This document shows positions 7,620 to 16,761 of a stretch of DNA of 64,000 bases, piece by piece (position 1 is the first letter of the stretch; each line of letters opens with the position of its first letter). Location: assembly GCA_964392265.1 (NCBI GenBank), contig CAYMOS010000004.1, forward strand, positions 1-64,000. The letters run 5' to 3'. This DNA comes from CALMAK01 sp964392265. Lineage in GTDB: Bacteria > Patescibacteriota > Saccharimonadia > Saccharimonadales > Saccharimonadaceae. A model generated the notes under the pieces. The model searched no databases. It was not told the origin of the DNA and saw only the letters and a program-made list of their open reading frames with translations. The position numbers and the translations under genes are program-made.

Positions 7620-7711
7620 TGATTGTTGTGCCCTATTCTTTTAGTCGCTTATTCTTACGTATAATTGTAGCACAATGGCCACTGATTTAACGTTATCTCA
7701 AAAGATCCCCG

Positions 7712-8353
7712 TTATTTTGATTTATAGTTCTGAATAAGCTGTGAGACTTTGCCGTCTGGCTTGAGGTTCTCATAAAACAACAATTGATCACGATTAATAA
7801 TCATGGCATCTTCGGGGCCATGGACTTCTTCGCCTAGTTTAATCAGTTGCATGTTATTGTCAGTGTTATTTGTTTGCGGATCTTTGCCCTCGTTACCTGT
7901 CTCCGAAGATGAGGCATTCGACTGAATATAAAAAACATTGCTTAATTTGAGGTATGAATCGCCTAGTACTTCTAATTTACCGAAATAAACTTGGCCGCCC
8001 GCCATAAAGACTGCCTGGTATTTATCCTTCTCAATTGCAGCTTTACCCTGTGTCGATGATGACCTGGACCATAGCATCCAGCCACCACTTACGACTATAA
8101 TAAGAAGAACGACCATCATAATCACTTGACGCAGACGCCGCGGTCGCCGCTCCTGATAGGAAACGATCGGCTGCGCCTCTGGACTATTATGAGTAGGAGG
8201 ACGCTCTGTTGTTTGTGACGTCTCCTCTGGTTGACGACGAACAGCTACTGGTCGCTCAGCAGCACTGCGTTCTACCGTTCGAAATTTACGTGACGGTCCC
8301 CCATCTAACATAGTTGGCTTTCTCCCTATCACCCCTCTTGTCGTTACTTGCAT
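7712..8353 (-). CDS. Single-pass membrane protein of unknown function
   Basis: About 213 residues: a basic, disordered cytoplasmic N-terminus of about 75 residues, one transmembrane helix (VIMMVVLLIIVVSGGWML), and an external domain of about 120 residues containing AVFMAGGQVYFGKLEVLGD and a poorly conserved Asn/Thr/Gly-rich insert. I do not recognise a family with a known role. A TATGCT box 7 nt before the ATG suggests a leaderless transcript. It precedes the ATP-synthase-like operon but has a 92-bp gap before it. Confidence 0.7.
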   Translation of the reverse strand: MQVTTRGVIGRKPTMLDGGPSRKFRTVERSAAERPVAVRRQPEETSQTTERPPTHNSPEAQPIVSYQERRPRRLRQVIMMVVLLIIVVSGGWMLWSRSSSTQGKAAIEKDKYQAVFMAGGQVYFGKLEVLGDSYLKLSNVFYIQSNASSSETGNEGKDPQTNNTDNNMQLIKLGEEVHGPEDAMIINRDQLLFYENLKPDGKVSQLIQNYKSK

Positions 8354-8396
8354 TTATCATAGCATAACTACCATTCCCGGACAATGGCTTGCTTGG

Positions 8397-10016
8397 TCAA
8401 TTCTCGTCCAAGAGAGCCGCTGCCACACCGTTTGTCCAGCCAAATCCATCTTGCAACTGATACTCTCCGCCACCGCCCAGGCCAGATTCACCGACGACGT
8501 CATACTTCTCAATCATTTTACCCTCTGCTACGAAAACTTTTTCATTCACCGCCAGCCATCGCCTCTTTATCTCGTCTGCCAAGGCATGATGACCGTAATT
8601 ACGCAGACCTTGAATTGCTGCCCACTGCAGCGGTGCCCAGCCATTGGGGCTATCCCACTGTTGTCCGTTATCATTCAAGGTGGCGATCAGACCACCCTGA
8701 TATAAGAAATCTCGTCGTAATCGATCCGCCACCGCTGCGGCCTGTTTGGTCGTGGCAATCTTGGTATATAACGGAAAGACCGCCGCAAGCGAAAGCACAT
8801 TGGTCGACTTTTTTTGATGAAAATTGTAGTCAACAAAAAACTTTTGATCATCATCCCAGCAATACTCGGCAATTGCCCTTGCCCGGCGTTCCGCATAGAG
8901 TGCGTAACGACGACTGGCTGATGTATTCTTTAGTAGTCGATACCCTTCGGCAATCGTTTGTTCAAGATGATACATCAACGAGTTAAGGTCAACCGGAATG
9001 ATATCGGTAGTATGAATACTCCCGATCTCGCCGGGATGAAGGAACCAACGAGAGCTAAAGTCCCATCCACTTTCCGCCGCCGCTCTTAGGTGGAGAAACA
9101 GTCGATCAGGTTCGCGATCCGCCGCACCTTGTGCTGTCAAAATATCCTCGCGTAATGATTCAGGACGGGGTGTCACTTTATTATCATAATATCGATTGAG
9201 GGGTATGCCATTTGGCATCTCAACTACGCGTCGGAATGCCTGATGCGACGTCTTCCTCAAGCTAATTTTGCCCCTCATCCAGAACTTATGTTCAGCAACT
9301 AGATAGGGCAAATATTCGATAAGAACAAGCCGGCCTTTGTGACGGGCTAGTAGTTTTACCATGTGACTAAAAAACGGCGGCTGCGATCGACTAAGATAAT
9401 ACGTCCGATTTGCCGTTGGGATAAAGCCGAATTTACGAATCATATAGGCATAATTCTTCATCATTCCTTCGATCGTATTCCACCGTTTGTCCGCCGCCAG
9501 CCCCAACATGATAAAGTAACTATCCCAGTAAAATTGTTCCTTGAAGCGACCACCCGGCACTACATATTTATGAGGTACTGCAATAAGCGACCCCCGATCA
9601 ACACGATTACGCCGCTCTAATACCTTCCACAAATCAGTGATATGGTCACGCATATGTGCGCCGAGTTTAGTTGTGTACGTCGATGCTCCTGGATTGAATT
9701 CATAGAAATGTCGATTCACGAATTCCCGGAGGTCAAAATGAGGATCTTTCCTCTCTAATAAATACTCTTGTTGAATCTGTCTCGTACGCCGACGCGGCAC
9801 CAACCCCACAAATGTCATGCCATCATCATAAACCTGCTGCTGTTGCACATCAGTAAACAACTCACCAAGGGCTTCATCTGGACTTTTAGCAACAGGTTTC
9901 ACATGTCCTGCAGTCTTAACGACCGATGTTTTAGCAAGATCAACACTACGTCTCGCGGTTTTTGCGAGAGACGATCGTGTCACGTCAAGGCTGGTTTTTA
10001 TTGTTTTTTTCATCAT
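8397..10016 (-). CDS. Trehalase-like glycoside hydrolase (GH37)
   Basis: About 539 residues. Both trehalase signatures are present: PGGRFKEQFYWDSY near residue 155 and QQWDSPNGWAPLQ near residue 453. A glycine-rich GGGGEYQLQDGFGWTNG end is also typical. GH37 enzymes split trehalose into two glucose molecules. The first ~45 residues are Thr/Ser/Lys-rich and do not look like a signal peptide, so a cytoplasmic enzyme is likely. Trehalose may be taken from the host. A TATACT box lies 11 nt before the start. Confidence 0.9.
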   Translation of the reverse strand: MMKKTIKTSLDVTRSSLAKTARRSVDLAKTSVVKTAGHVKPVAKSPDEALGELFTDVQQQQVYDDGMTFVGLVPRRRTRQIQQEYLLERKDPHFDLREFVNRHFYEFNPGASTYTTKLGAHMRDHITDLWKVLERRNRVDRGSLIAVPHKYVVPGGRFKEQFYWDSYFIMLGLAADKRWNTIEGMMKNYAYMIRKFGFIPTANRTYYLSRSQPPFFSHMVKLLARHKGRLVLIEYLPYLVAEHKFWMRGKISLRKTSHQAFRRVVEMPNGIPLNRYYDNKVTPRPESLREDILTAQGAADREPDRLFLHLRAAAESGWDFSSRWFLHPGEIGSIHTTDIIPVDLNSLMYHLEQTIAEGYRLLKNTSASRRYALYAERRARAIAEYCWDDDQKFFVDYNFHQKKSTNVLSLAAVFPLYTKIATTKQAAAVADRLRRDFLYQGGLIATLNDNGQQWDSPNGWAPLQWAAIQGLRNYGHHALADEIKRRWLAVNEKVFVAEGKMIEKYDVVGESGLGGGGEYQLQDGFGWTNGVAAALLDEN

Positions 10017-10070
10017 CGACTATTCTTAGTATAGAATAGTTACCACAACCGCGACAACCCCGACCCCTCG

Positions 10071-11891
10071 CTAAGTTTTGGCAGCGCGCTTGCGTTCGTT
10101 CGGGTCAAGATAACGCTTGCGAAGGCGAAGACTCTTTGGCGTTACCTCTAGTAATTCATCGTCTTCGATAAAGTCGATACACTGTTCGAGACTGAGTTCG
10201 GTATACGGCGTCAGCTGTACGACACCATCACTACTGCTGGATCGCATATTGGTGAGGTGCTTTGCCTTACAGACGTTAATCTCCATGTCTTCTTGACGGC
10301 GGTTCAATCCAATAATCATGCCGGCATAGACAGTCGTTCCCGCACCCACATACAACTCACCGCGAGCTTCGGCAGTTTGCAAGGCATAAGGCGTGGTTGT
10401 GCCTGCCTCAAACGCGATCAATACACCATTACGTGACTGGGGCAACTTACCGGTAACTGGCTGATACCCATGCGGCAAGCTATTCATAATCACCGTGCCC
10501 TTTGTAGCGGTCAACAGGAGGTTGCGAAGACCAATCAACGCACGGGTTGGCAGAATGTAATCAAGCCGTGCCGTACCACTACTGGTCTGTTCTTGGCCGC
10601 GCATTTCAGCCCGACGTACACCTAATTCTTGACTGACGGCACCCACAAACTCTGGACCAACTTCAATATAAAGTTCCTCAACAGGCTCTTTTTCAACCCC
10701 ATCTTCTATAATCGTCACTACTTGCGGGCGACCAACTTCAAACTCGAACCCTTCGCGGCGCATTGTTTCAATCAGCACCGAGAGGTGTAGTTCCCCGCGG
10801 CCCGAAACCGTAAATCCAATACCATTATCTTCAACCCGAAGACTTACGTTCGTCTCCAGCTCTTTTTTCAGGCGATCGCCGATTTGACGCCCCGTCGTGA
10901 ATTCACCTTCTTTACCCTTTAGCGGACTGGTGTTTGGACCAAGATACATACTAAGAGTCGGTGCTTCGATATCAATCGTCGGCAGCGCCTCAGGCGTTTC
11001 CTTGTCGGCAATCGTTTCGCCAATATGTGCATCAGTAATCCCGGTAAGAGCGACGATATCTCCGGCACCCGCCTCGGTGGTCTCTTCTTTCGCAAGACCA
11101 CGATACCCAAAGATCTTTTCAACTTTGCTGCTGATAATTGAACCATCACGTTTTATCAGCGCGACTGGTCCGCGTTTTACCATACCGCGAGTGACACGAC
11201 CAATGGCATATTTACCCAGGAAAGAATCGTACGTCAGGCTGGTAACGAGTAGCTGCAAAGGCCCCTCAGCATCAACGGTTGGCGCAGGAATATCCCCAAC
11301 AATCGCCTCGAAGATCGGTGTTAGATCGGCATGCTCGGACGGATTATCAGGTAATTGTTTCCAGGCTTTGCCTTCGCGGCCAATCGCATAATAAATAGGA
11401 TAGTGCAATTGGCTATCATCAGTAGCAAGCTCCAAAAAGAGATCGGCTAACTCATCCTCCACCTCATCAATGCGACGCGCTGGCTTGTCGATTTTGTTAA
11501 TAACGACAACTGGTTTGAGGCCAAGTTCAAGCGCTTTCGTCAGGACAAACTTGGTCTGTGGCATTGGACCTTCCTGGGCGTCAACGATCAGGAGAACACC
11601 ATCCGCCATATTCAGGGTGCGCTCGACCTCTCCCGAAAAGTCAGCGTGTCCCGGCGTGTCGATAATATTAATCTTGTAATCACCATAGTAAATCGAGGTC
11701 TGCTTAGCAGTGATGGTGATACCGCGTTCGTGCTCTTGATCGCCACTATCCATGATCAACTCTTGGCTCATCTCAGCCTGGTTGTCGCGGAACGTATTAC
11801 TTTGCTTTAAGAGGCCATCTACCATGGTCGTTTTACCATGGTCAACGTGGGCAATGATGGCAATATTGCGAATGTCTTTAGGGTCTTTCAT
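10071..11891 (-). CDS. typA: Translational GTPase TypA/BipA
   Basis: About 606 residues, full length for the family. G1 is AHVDHGKTT near residue 15, G2/G3 include ERGITI and DTPGHADF, and G4 is NKIDKPA. Elongation-factor domains II, III and V and the BipA-specific C-terminal domain follow, ending LRLRKRYLDPNERKRAAKT. It binds ribosomes and aids 50S assembly and stress adaptation. A short hairpin GCCTAC/GTAGGC lies in the leader between the TATGAT box and ATG, which may modulate translation. Confidence 0.97.
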   Translation of the reverse strand: MKDPKDIRNIAIIAHVDHGKTTMVDGLLKQSNTFRDNQAEMSQELIMDSGDQEHERGITITAKQTSIYYGDYKINIIDTPGHADFSGEVERTLNMADGVLLIVDAQEGPMPQTKFVLTKALELGLKPVVVINKIDKPARRIDEVEDELADLFLELATDDSQLHYPIYYAIGREGKAWKQLPDNPSEHADLTPIFEAIVGDIPAPTVDAEGPLQLLVTSLTYDSFLGKYAIGRVTRGMVKRGPVALIKRDGSIISSKVEKIFGYRGLAKEETTEAGAGDIVALTGITDAHIGETIADKETPEALPTIDIEAPTLSMYLGPNTSPLKGKEGEFTTGRQIGDRLKKELETNVSLRVEDNGIGFTVSGRGELHLSVLIETMRREGFEFEVGRPQVVTIIEDGVEKEPVEELYIEVGPEFVGAVSQELGVRRAEMRGQEQTSSGTARLDYILPTRALIGLRNLLLTATKGTVIMNSLPHGYQPVTGKLPQSRNGVLIAFEAGTTTPYALQTAEARGELYVGAGTTVYAGMIIGLNRRQEDMEINVCKAKHLTNMRSSSSDGVVQLTPYTELSLEQCIDFIEDDELLEVTPKSLRLRKRYLDPNERKRAAKT

Positions 11892-11979
11892 AAAAATAGC
11901 GCCTACTTATCGGTAGGCTTCCTTTCTTTTATCATACCATAGATACCCTTGTCGTGCAACCAAAAGCTATTTTCAGCCT

Positions 11980-12894
11980 CTAGGCGGCTTGTTGATATAC
12001 TTGCTGCACTTCTTTCAAGGTGGGACGCTCACGTGGGTCAGGGTGTAATGATGCCGTCACGACACTGTCGACGTCCGATGAAATCTCCACGCCAATTTCA
12101 TGGAGCGACGATCGTGGTCCCTGCGCCACTACCTGGTAATATCCAATTGGATCTCTTTCGGCAGGAGCCGAAAACGCCGATTGGCCTGTCAGAACACTAA
12201 ACGTTGTTGCCCCAATGGCCCACACATCACTTTGCACCGATAGTTCACCCCGAAACCCTTCCGGAGCCACACTCTGTCCCAGCGTCCCCTGCACAGCGAC
12301 GGCTCCTGCTGCAATGTCGTCTTCTAATTCTGCTACCCCAAAATCAAGCAACCTTCCTATGCTATCCGAGCCCACCCCAACATTCGCTGGCTTGATGTCA
12401 CAATGAATAAAATGTATCCCATGGAGCGCACTCAGACCAAGTGCACAATGACTCATTAATCTGATTCGACGCTGTAATTCTTCGCTATCCGGCAACTGTG
12501 TACTTTGTTCGGCAACACGGACAATATCAGCAAGCGTTCCATTCTCTTGTAAACGCGTAGCGATGAAAGGCATTCCATCGTCTGCTGCACCTGACCCTAC
12601 CATTGCAGCCACAAATGACTGCTCCCCCATTAAACGATGTATACGGATTTCACGTCTCAAAAACTCGGCACCCTGGGCTGTTCGCGGAACCTTTAAGGCC
12701 ACAGCTTCACCCGTCTCTTGGACTGCTGCTTCCGCAATCTCCGAACTTGCCGTTATCGCCATTACATCCCGCACTTGATATCCATCAATAATTAACCCTG
12801 ATTGCAAAACCCGTGGCTCTAGCCCACGATAATCACGGCAGCCCGGGCGAGGAAATAGCTCTGCAGTCAAAGCGTTGCGGTCATGAGTAATCAT
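11980..12894 (-). CDS. Serine/threonine protein kinase (Hanks type)
   Basis: About 304 residues with no transmembrane segment. VALK provides the ATP lysine, HCDIKPANV is the catalytic loop, LLDFGVAE holds the Mg-binding DFG, SVAPEGF is the APE motif, and DVWAIGATTF is subdomain IX. The glycine-rich loop is not recognisable (MAITASSEIAEAA occupies its place), so nucleotide binding may be atypical. No sensor domain is attached. Substrates are unknown. A TATAAT box lies 11 nt before the ATG. Confidence 0.88.
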   Translation of the reverse strand: MITHDRNALTAELFPRPGCRDYRGLEPRVLQSGLIIDGYQVRDVMAITASSEIAEAAVQETGEAVALKVPRTAQGAEFLRREIRIHRLMGEQSFVAAMVGSGAADDGMPFIATRLQENGTLADIVRVAEQSTQLPDSEELQRRIRLMSHCALGLSALHGIHFIHCDIKPANVGVGSDSIGRLLDFGVAELEDDIAAGAVAVQGTLGQSVAPEGFRGELSVQSDVWAIGATTFSVLTGQSAFSAPAERDPIGYYQVVAQGPRSSLHEIGVEISSDVDSVVTASLHPDPRERPTLKEVQQVYQQAA

Positions 12895-13014
12895 ACTTTA
12901 AACTTATTATATACCGCTTGGTAAATTTGGTGAACTTTGCTATCGCTGTAATCCACCTACATCTAGGAGATCTCATGACCATCTGCTATACTATGATAGT
13001 AAAAAGTCCGGCAC

Positions 13015-13102
13015 GCACTGGTGGCGGAATTGGTAGACGCGCTAGCTTGAGGGGCTAGTGATCATTGCGATCGTGGAGGTTCAAGTCCTCTTCAGTGCAC
13101 CA
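13015..13102 (+). tRNA. tRNA-Leu (anticodon GAG)
   Basis: Long-variable-arm tRNA. Acceptor GCACTGG (13015-13021) pairs with TCAGTGC (13092-13098), and CCA is encoded. The anticodon stem CTAGC/GCTAG encloses TTGAGGG, giving GAG. TATACT/TATGAT boxes lie 20-30 bp upstream. Its last 11 bases are also the end of the second recombinase gene, marking it as an integration site. Confidence 0.95.
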
Positions 13103-14783
13103 ATGAAGACGTTCCAGACAATACAAGCTTGAAAAGCTCGTTGACCTCTGGAACTTTTTCATTTTCTGGTGTTCCACAATCTATTTCTGCATAGCTTGGC
13201 ATTTTGTCGAATAATACCCCAAAATAACGTGCTCGAAGTATCGGATTACAGTGGTCAATGAGCAATTCTTTGAGGTGTTCCACAAAGTATTCAATATATT
13301 TCAAGATTGTTGGCATATCGACGCCTCCTTGCGTTTCTAGCTCGCCTTTACGAGCGTCTAAATCGTTAATTTGCTGCTCTATTTTGGTTAAGTCCTCCTC
13401 CATGTACTTAATTGCCGTCGGTGATGAAACAAGTCTCATTTTGTCCACGATAACGCGCATCTGAGCCTCAAGCTCCTCGCGCTTCTTATCGCGAAGTTCG
13501 CCCTCGTCCTGCACACGAACTTGGCGCTGCTCCCACACAGTCTGTACGGCCTTTAGAACCTCGTCAAAACGCGCAGGATCGACGATAACACGCTCGATGA
13601 ACTGATTTATCTTGTCATCGAACTCGCCTTTAGGAACACGGAAATAGTGACCGTGGTGACTACAGTGATATGCAGGGTAGTATTTGCCCGATTTACCGCG
13701 AGAAGCACTCCCAAGCAACGGATTGCTACACTCAGGGCATAGCACTACTTTGCGATACGGGAACTCCTCGTTATATACGTTCTTCTTTGCAAATTTCTCT
13801 TGCTTTGGCGCACGGGTAACATTTGGGTGGTCTGGATCGTCAGGATTGAGCGCAATACTAATCTTGCCGCGATTGGCTTTATTCCATAGCTCAATAGACA
13901 CTAGGCCATCAAACTTACATAGCACCGGCTTATCGCCAGTCCATTTCTCCGTGTTCACGCCTGCGTAGATAGTCTTTGCGACATAGACACGCAGCAGCTT
14001 GCCGGTCATTTTCTTGCCGCCGGAGCGTCTCACGATCTTAGTCCGGTCTAACTTATCACGAATTACCTTAATAGGAGTTTGAAAGCCGAGTCGGTTCATT
14101 TCGTCAGCTATTTGGTCGTCGCTGTAGACGCCAGAGGCTCGCATATCGTACATCTTGCGAATAATAGGCGCTTGGTCGGTTTGCGGCACAAGAATAGCTC
14201 GTTTACCGTTCACGGTTTCAAGCTTGCTCGTCTCGTAGCCATACAGTGCTGCACGCGACCAGTAGCCGATCTGTGTGTAGCGGATTTCAGAGCCAATCAT
14301 GCGCGTTAGAATATCGCGTACTTCATCTTTGGCGCGTTCGGCCTCAAGTAGCTCTGTTTTGCGTGACGGTGTGGTAACGCTCCACTTATACTCCATACCG
14401 AGATGCTCTAGCGTGTTGATCTTTGCATTACTAATCACGCCGTACATGTCTTCAAGATGGACGCCACGCGGTTCAAGCTGTTTTTTGAGCTGCTCGTACA
14501 CCATCGCACCAGCACGGGTGAAACGGTCAATGGATTTGACAAGGATAACATCGATATCATTGTTTGGGTCGATAGCATAATCAATCACATGCTGCATCGG
14601 CTGATTATCACCAGCGGCCGACTCAAGATATGTCAAGATTTTAGTGATATTGATGCCATGTGTAGGAGCATAACGCTTGCCTTGCTCGATTTGAGCTTCT
14701 GGCGAGTCGCCATCAATGCTTTGTCCAACAGTCGATACACGAACTGCTAGGACGGCGTTACGCTGTTTGCTGCCTTGAAGCAT
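13092..14783 (-). CDS. Large serine recombinase at tRNA-Leu
   Basis: About 563 residues. AVRVSTVGQS near residue 12 carries the nucleophile serine, and KSIDRFTRAG near residue 83 the conserved arginine motif. A recombinase domain, a zinc ribbon (CPECSNPLLGS...YHCSHHG) and a coiled coil (residues ~440-500) follow. It differs strongly from the recombinase at tRNA-Phe. AGGAGGT lies just before the ATG. The C-terminus ends inside tRNA-Leu, the usual layout when the integrase gene sits next to attL. It most likely inserted the island that runs to about 32665. Confidence 0.92.
   Translation of the reverse strand: MLQGSKQRNAVLAVRVSTVGQSIDGDSPEAQIEQGKRYAPTHGINITKILTYLESAAGDNQPMQHVIDYAIDPNNDIDVILVKSIDRFTRAGAMVYEQLKKQLEPRGVHLEDMYGVISNAKINTLEHLGMEYKWSVTTPSRKTELLEAERAKDEVRDILTRMIGSEIRYTQIGYWSRAALYGYETSKLETVNGKRAILVPQTDQAPIIRKMYDMRASGVYSDDQIADEMNRLGFQTPIKVIRDKLDRTKIVRRSGGKKMTGKLLRVYVAKTIYAGVNTEKWTGDKPVLCKFDGLVSIELWNKANRGKISIALNPDDPDHPNVTRAPKQEKFAKKNVYNEEFPYRKVVLCPECSNPLLGSASRGKSGKYYPAYHCSHHGHYFRVPKGEFDDKINQFIERVIVDPARFDEVLKAVQTVWEQRQVRVQDEGELRDKKREELEAQMRVIVDKMRLVSSPTAIKYMEEDLTKIEQQINDLDARKGELETQGGVDMPTILKYIEYFVEHLKELLIDHCNPILRARYFGVLFDKMPSYAEIDCGTPENEKVPEVNELFKLVLSGTSSLVH
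13097..13102. other. Putative left attachment core (GCACCA) of the tRNA-Leu island
   Basis: The tRNA 3' end GCACCA recurs at 32660-32665, immediately before the first core gene beyond the accessory region. Large serine recombinases use short cores, so this is a plausible attL. Six bases is weak evidence on its own. Confidence 0.4.
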
Positions 14784-14952
14784 TGTCTACCTCCTGTATT
14801 CTTTTGAGCAGAGGGAAGCCATCGGCCTCGTCTTCGGCAATACGGTCGGCAATCAGATCAGCAATAAACTTGATACGCTCCTCGACAGTGAATTGCACGG
14901 TGTCGGGAGTTGCGATTGCTTGCTGATTTTTGCTGCCCTTTGGTCGTGACAT
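14758..14952 (-). CDS. Small protein coupled to the recombinase
   Basis: About 64 residues, MSRPKGSKNQQ at the start, then an acidic helix (ERIKFIADLIADRIAEDEADGF). It overlaps the recombinase start by 26 bases and has AAGGAGG before its ATG, so the two are translated together. Small basic-start proteins in this position often control integration direction, but no family is recognised here and this role is only a guess from location. Confidence 0.7.
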   Translation of the reverse strand: MSRPKGSKNQQAIATPDTVQFTVEERIKFIADLIADRIAEDEADGFPLLKRIQEVDNASRQQTA

Positions 14953-15000
14953 GTACCCTCCTTATGTGGAGATTGCCACGCTAACAACTCGGCTAGTAGT

Positions 15001-15204
15001 TTATTTGTCCCAGGGTCGTCCTGGCTTTGGTCGTTCTTTAAGTTCTTTGCTCACTAAATCTTTGAGCTGTTTGTCGCCTGTTTGAGCAAGTAGCTGTAAC
15101 ACAAGCTCGCTAAGCGTTAGTCCATGCTTCTTAGCAACGGCCTTTGCACGCTCGCGTAGGTCGTCTGTGACACGTATTTGCATGTTGACTATCTTTCTGG
15201 ACAT
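15001..15204 (-). CDS. Ribbon-helix-helix DNA-binding protein (RelB/DinJ-like)
   Basis: About 67 residues. The N-terminal strand NMQIRVTDDL followed by two helices (RERAKAVAKKHG, LTLSELVLQLLAQ) is the ribbon-helix-helix pattern seen in antitoxins and plasmid partition or relaxosome proteins. No toxin gene is adjacent. The alternative start at the second Met (NM-QIRV) is possible. Likely a repressor of the recombinase operon. Confidence 0.7.
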   Translation of the reverse strand: MSRKIVNMQIRVTDDLRERAKAVAKKHGLTLSELVLQLLAQTGDKQLKDLVSKELKERPKPGRPWDK

Positions 15205-15231
15205 TGCCTTTATTTTAACATGTAATACTAT

Positions 15232-15384
15232 TTAGCGCTCACATGTAATGCATGTATGCGTATGGTTCACGATAGCTAATAGGTCGTCGTCTGACGTTTC
15301 ATAAAGCGTATCCGCTAGGTCGTAATACCAGCAGGCGCATACTTCTGCCATTGCCTCCTTTTCAAGTAATTCACGCTCCATCAT
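15232..15384 (-). CDS. 50-residue Cys-rich small protein
   Basis: A short frame starting MMERELLEK with AAGGAGG 6 nt upstream, one of the strongest ribosome-binding sites in the window. It has four cysteines arranged CxC (16, 18) and CxxC (45, 48) with two histidines before the last pair, so it may bind a metal. It ends CITCER. No family is recognised. Confidence 0.65.
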   Translation of the reverse strand: MMERELLEKEAMAEVCACWYYDLADTLYETSDDDLLAIVNHTHTCITCER

Positions 15385-15625
15385 GTTGCCTCCTTACCTA
15401 TAACTAGCCGAATTGTTAACGTACAATCTCTATATATAAATAGTATTACTAATTAAAATAAAAAGCAATACTTTTTACATATTTTACCTCTTAAATTATG
15501 CCGAATATCGGTATGCGGTATTTATACCCCTATCTACATCTGTTGTTACTTGTATTTTTTCTCTCTTTCTTATATATAAATATATAGAAAAGAAGAAGCA
15601 GAGACAGTGAATACGAGATAGTAGC
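15385..15625. promoter_or_regulatory. AT-rich intergenic region
   Basis: This 240-bp stretch is much richer in A+T than its surroundings and contains several TATATATAAATA-type runs (15432-15445, 15571-15585). It separates the leftward small-gene operon from the rightward replication-relaxation gene and must hold divergent promoters. An AT-rich unwinding region of a former plasmid origin is possible but cannot be shown. Confidence 0.5.
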
Positions 15626-16435
15626 ATGGCAGATAAACGATCAGCATTAAAACAAGGTCAAATAGACATATTAGAAGTTCTGTATAAGTACAGGTTTGGT
15701 AGTCGTCAGTTAGTAGCAGATAGTCTAGGTATTAAAGCAGGGTCTAGTTTGTACGAAAAATTAAACGTCCTTATTAAGCATGGATTAGTGGCTATGAGGC
15801 AAGAGAAGCGGCTCAAGCTACTCGGTGTGCCAGCAGCCTACTATTTGACGCCGAAAGGCCTCAAATCGCTCCAAGCGCTTGATGGTCACGACCACATTAC
15901 CGAAGCAACCATAAAGGCCAGCTATCGTGATAAAGTCCTAAGCCAAGCATTTGTTTCTCACACCTTAGATGTCTATAGCCTCACGAACGCCCTGAAGCAT
16001 CAGTACCCAGATTTGAGAGTCTACCTCCGCCGCGATATGAGCCGCTTTAGCTATTTTCCCGATAGCCCGCCTGATGCCTTTCTGTCGCTCAAACTTGGTG
16101 ACACCCCAAAGCGTTTCTTCTTAGATGTCATTCCTGATAGCCTACCGCGCAACATACTTGACCGCCGGATCACCAGCTATACTGAGTTCTTCGACGAGGG
16201 TGGCTGGGAAGCTACGAATAGCGAATTACCCAGCTTACTCCTTGTGGCCGAAAAAGGTGCAACCGAAACTCGTGCGAGACGTGCGGCCAGTGCTGCAATC
16301 AACCGTGCAGACATAGACGATGACTTGGCTGTGTATACGACTACTATGAGTGCGCTCAAGGGTGCAGCCGCAAGTGATACTATTTGGACAAGTATTGATG
16401 ACGCCAACGAACTCTTATCGCTATCTGACTTATAG
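15626..16435 (+). CDS. Replication-relaxation family protein
   Basis: About 269 residues. The N-terminal ~80 residues form a winged helix (QIDILEVLYKYRFGSRQLVADSLG...YYLTPKGLKSL), and the C-terminal part (SHTLDVYSLTNAL...FFLDVIPDSLPRNILDRRITSY) matches the replication-relaxation family found on plasmids and conjugative elements. Function is thought to lie in plasmid replication or relaxosome assembly. It supports a plasmid-like origin for this island. Confidence 0.8.
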   Translation: MADKRSALKQGQIDILEVLYKYRFGSRQLVADSLGIKAGSSLYEKLNVLIKHGLVAMRQEKRLKLLGVPAAYYLTPKGLKSLQALDGHDHITEATIKASYRDKVLSQAFVSHTLDVYSLTNALKHQYPDLRVYLRRDMSRFSYFPDSPPDAFLSLKLGDTPKRFFLDVIPDSLPRNILDRRITSYTEFFDEGGWEATNSELPSLLLVAEKGATETRARRAASAAINRADIDDDLAVYTTTMSALKGAAASDTIWTSIDDANELLSLSDL

Positions 16436-16446
16436 AGCCTTTTATC

Positions 16447-16460
16447 GTCTTGCCCAGGAC
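16447..16460 (-). repeat. Intergenic motif, copy A
   Basis: On the minus strand the motif reads GTCCTGGGCAAGAC and continues into GATAAAAGGC. It lies 10 bp past the stop of the 73-residue gene. Two further copies follow the next two minus-strand genes. Confidence 0.6.
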
Positions 16461-16470
16461 TAATCGCTGG

Positions 16471-16692
16471 CTATTCTACGCCATCATCAAGCTCATCGGA
16501 TATGAGGATATCGCCGCGTGAGTCTCGCATACCTTTATGGCCAACTATATCGACAACTTCACCAAACTCGTCAATCCATACTTGAATATAGAATGGTTCA
16601 AAGTACCAGCCGAATTTCCTAGCTACTTCTGCCCAGCTTTCTCGACTGTCCTCAATTTTCTGATGTGCTGCTTCGCTTACTGTGATATACAT
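16471..16692 (-). CDS. Small hypothetical protein of the cassette-like cluster
   Basis: About 73 residues, acidic, starting MYITVSEAAHQKIEDSRESW and containing EPFYIQVWIDEFGEVVDIVG. AAGGGAGA precedes the ATG. No family recognised. It is followed by motif copy A and preceded by copy B, as if it were a removable unit. Confidence 0.65.
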   Translation of the reverse strand: MYITVSEAAHQKIEDSRESWAEVARKFGWYFEPFYIQVWIDEFGEVVDIVGHKGMRDSRGDILISDELDDGVE

Positions 16693-16723
16693 GCTTTTCT
16701 CCCTTAGAGTTAAACTTTGTCGG

Positions 16724-16748
16724 GCGGTTTTAAGTCACGCCCAGGACT
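16724..16748 (-). repeat. Intergenic motif, copy B
   Basis: Minus strand AGTCCTGGGCGTGAC followed by TTAAAACCGC, 13 bp past the DUF3768 stop. It matches copy C at most positions over 25 bases. Confidence 0.65.
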
Positions 16749-16761
16749 AAAAAAGCCGAGG

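Noticed and set aside
8384..8986. A 200-codon plus-strand frame opposite the trehalase end
   Set aside because: Low-complexity Pro/Ser/Arg translation, antisense to a well-conserved enzyme.
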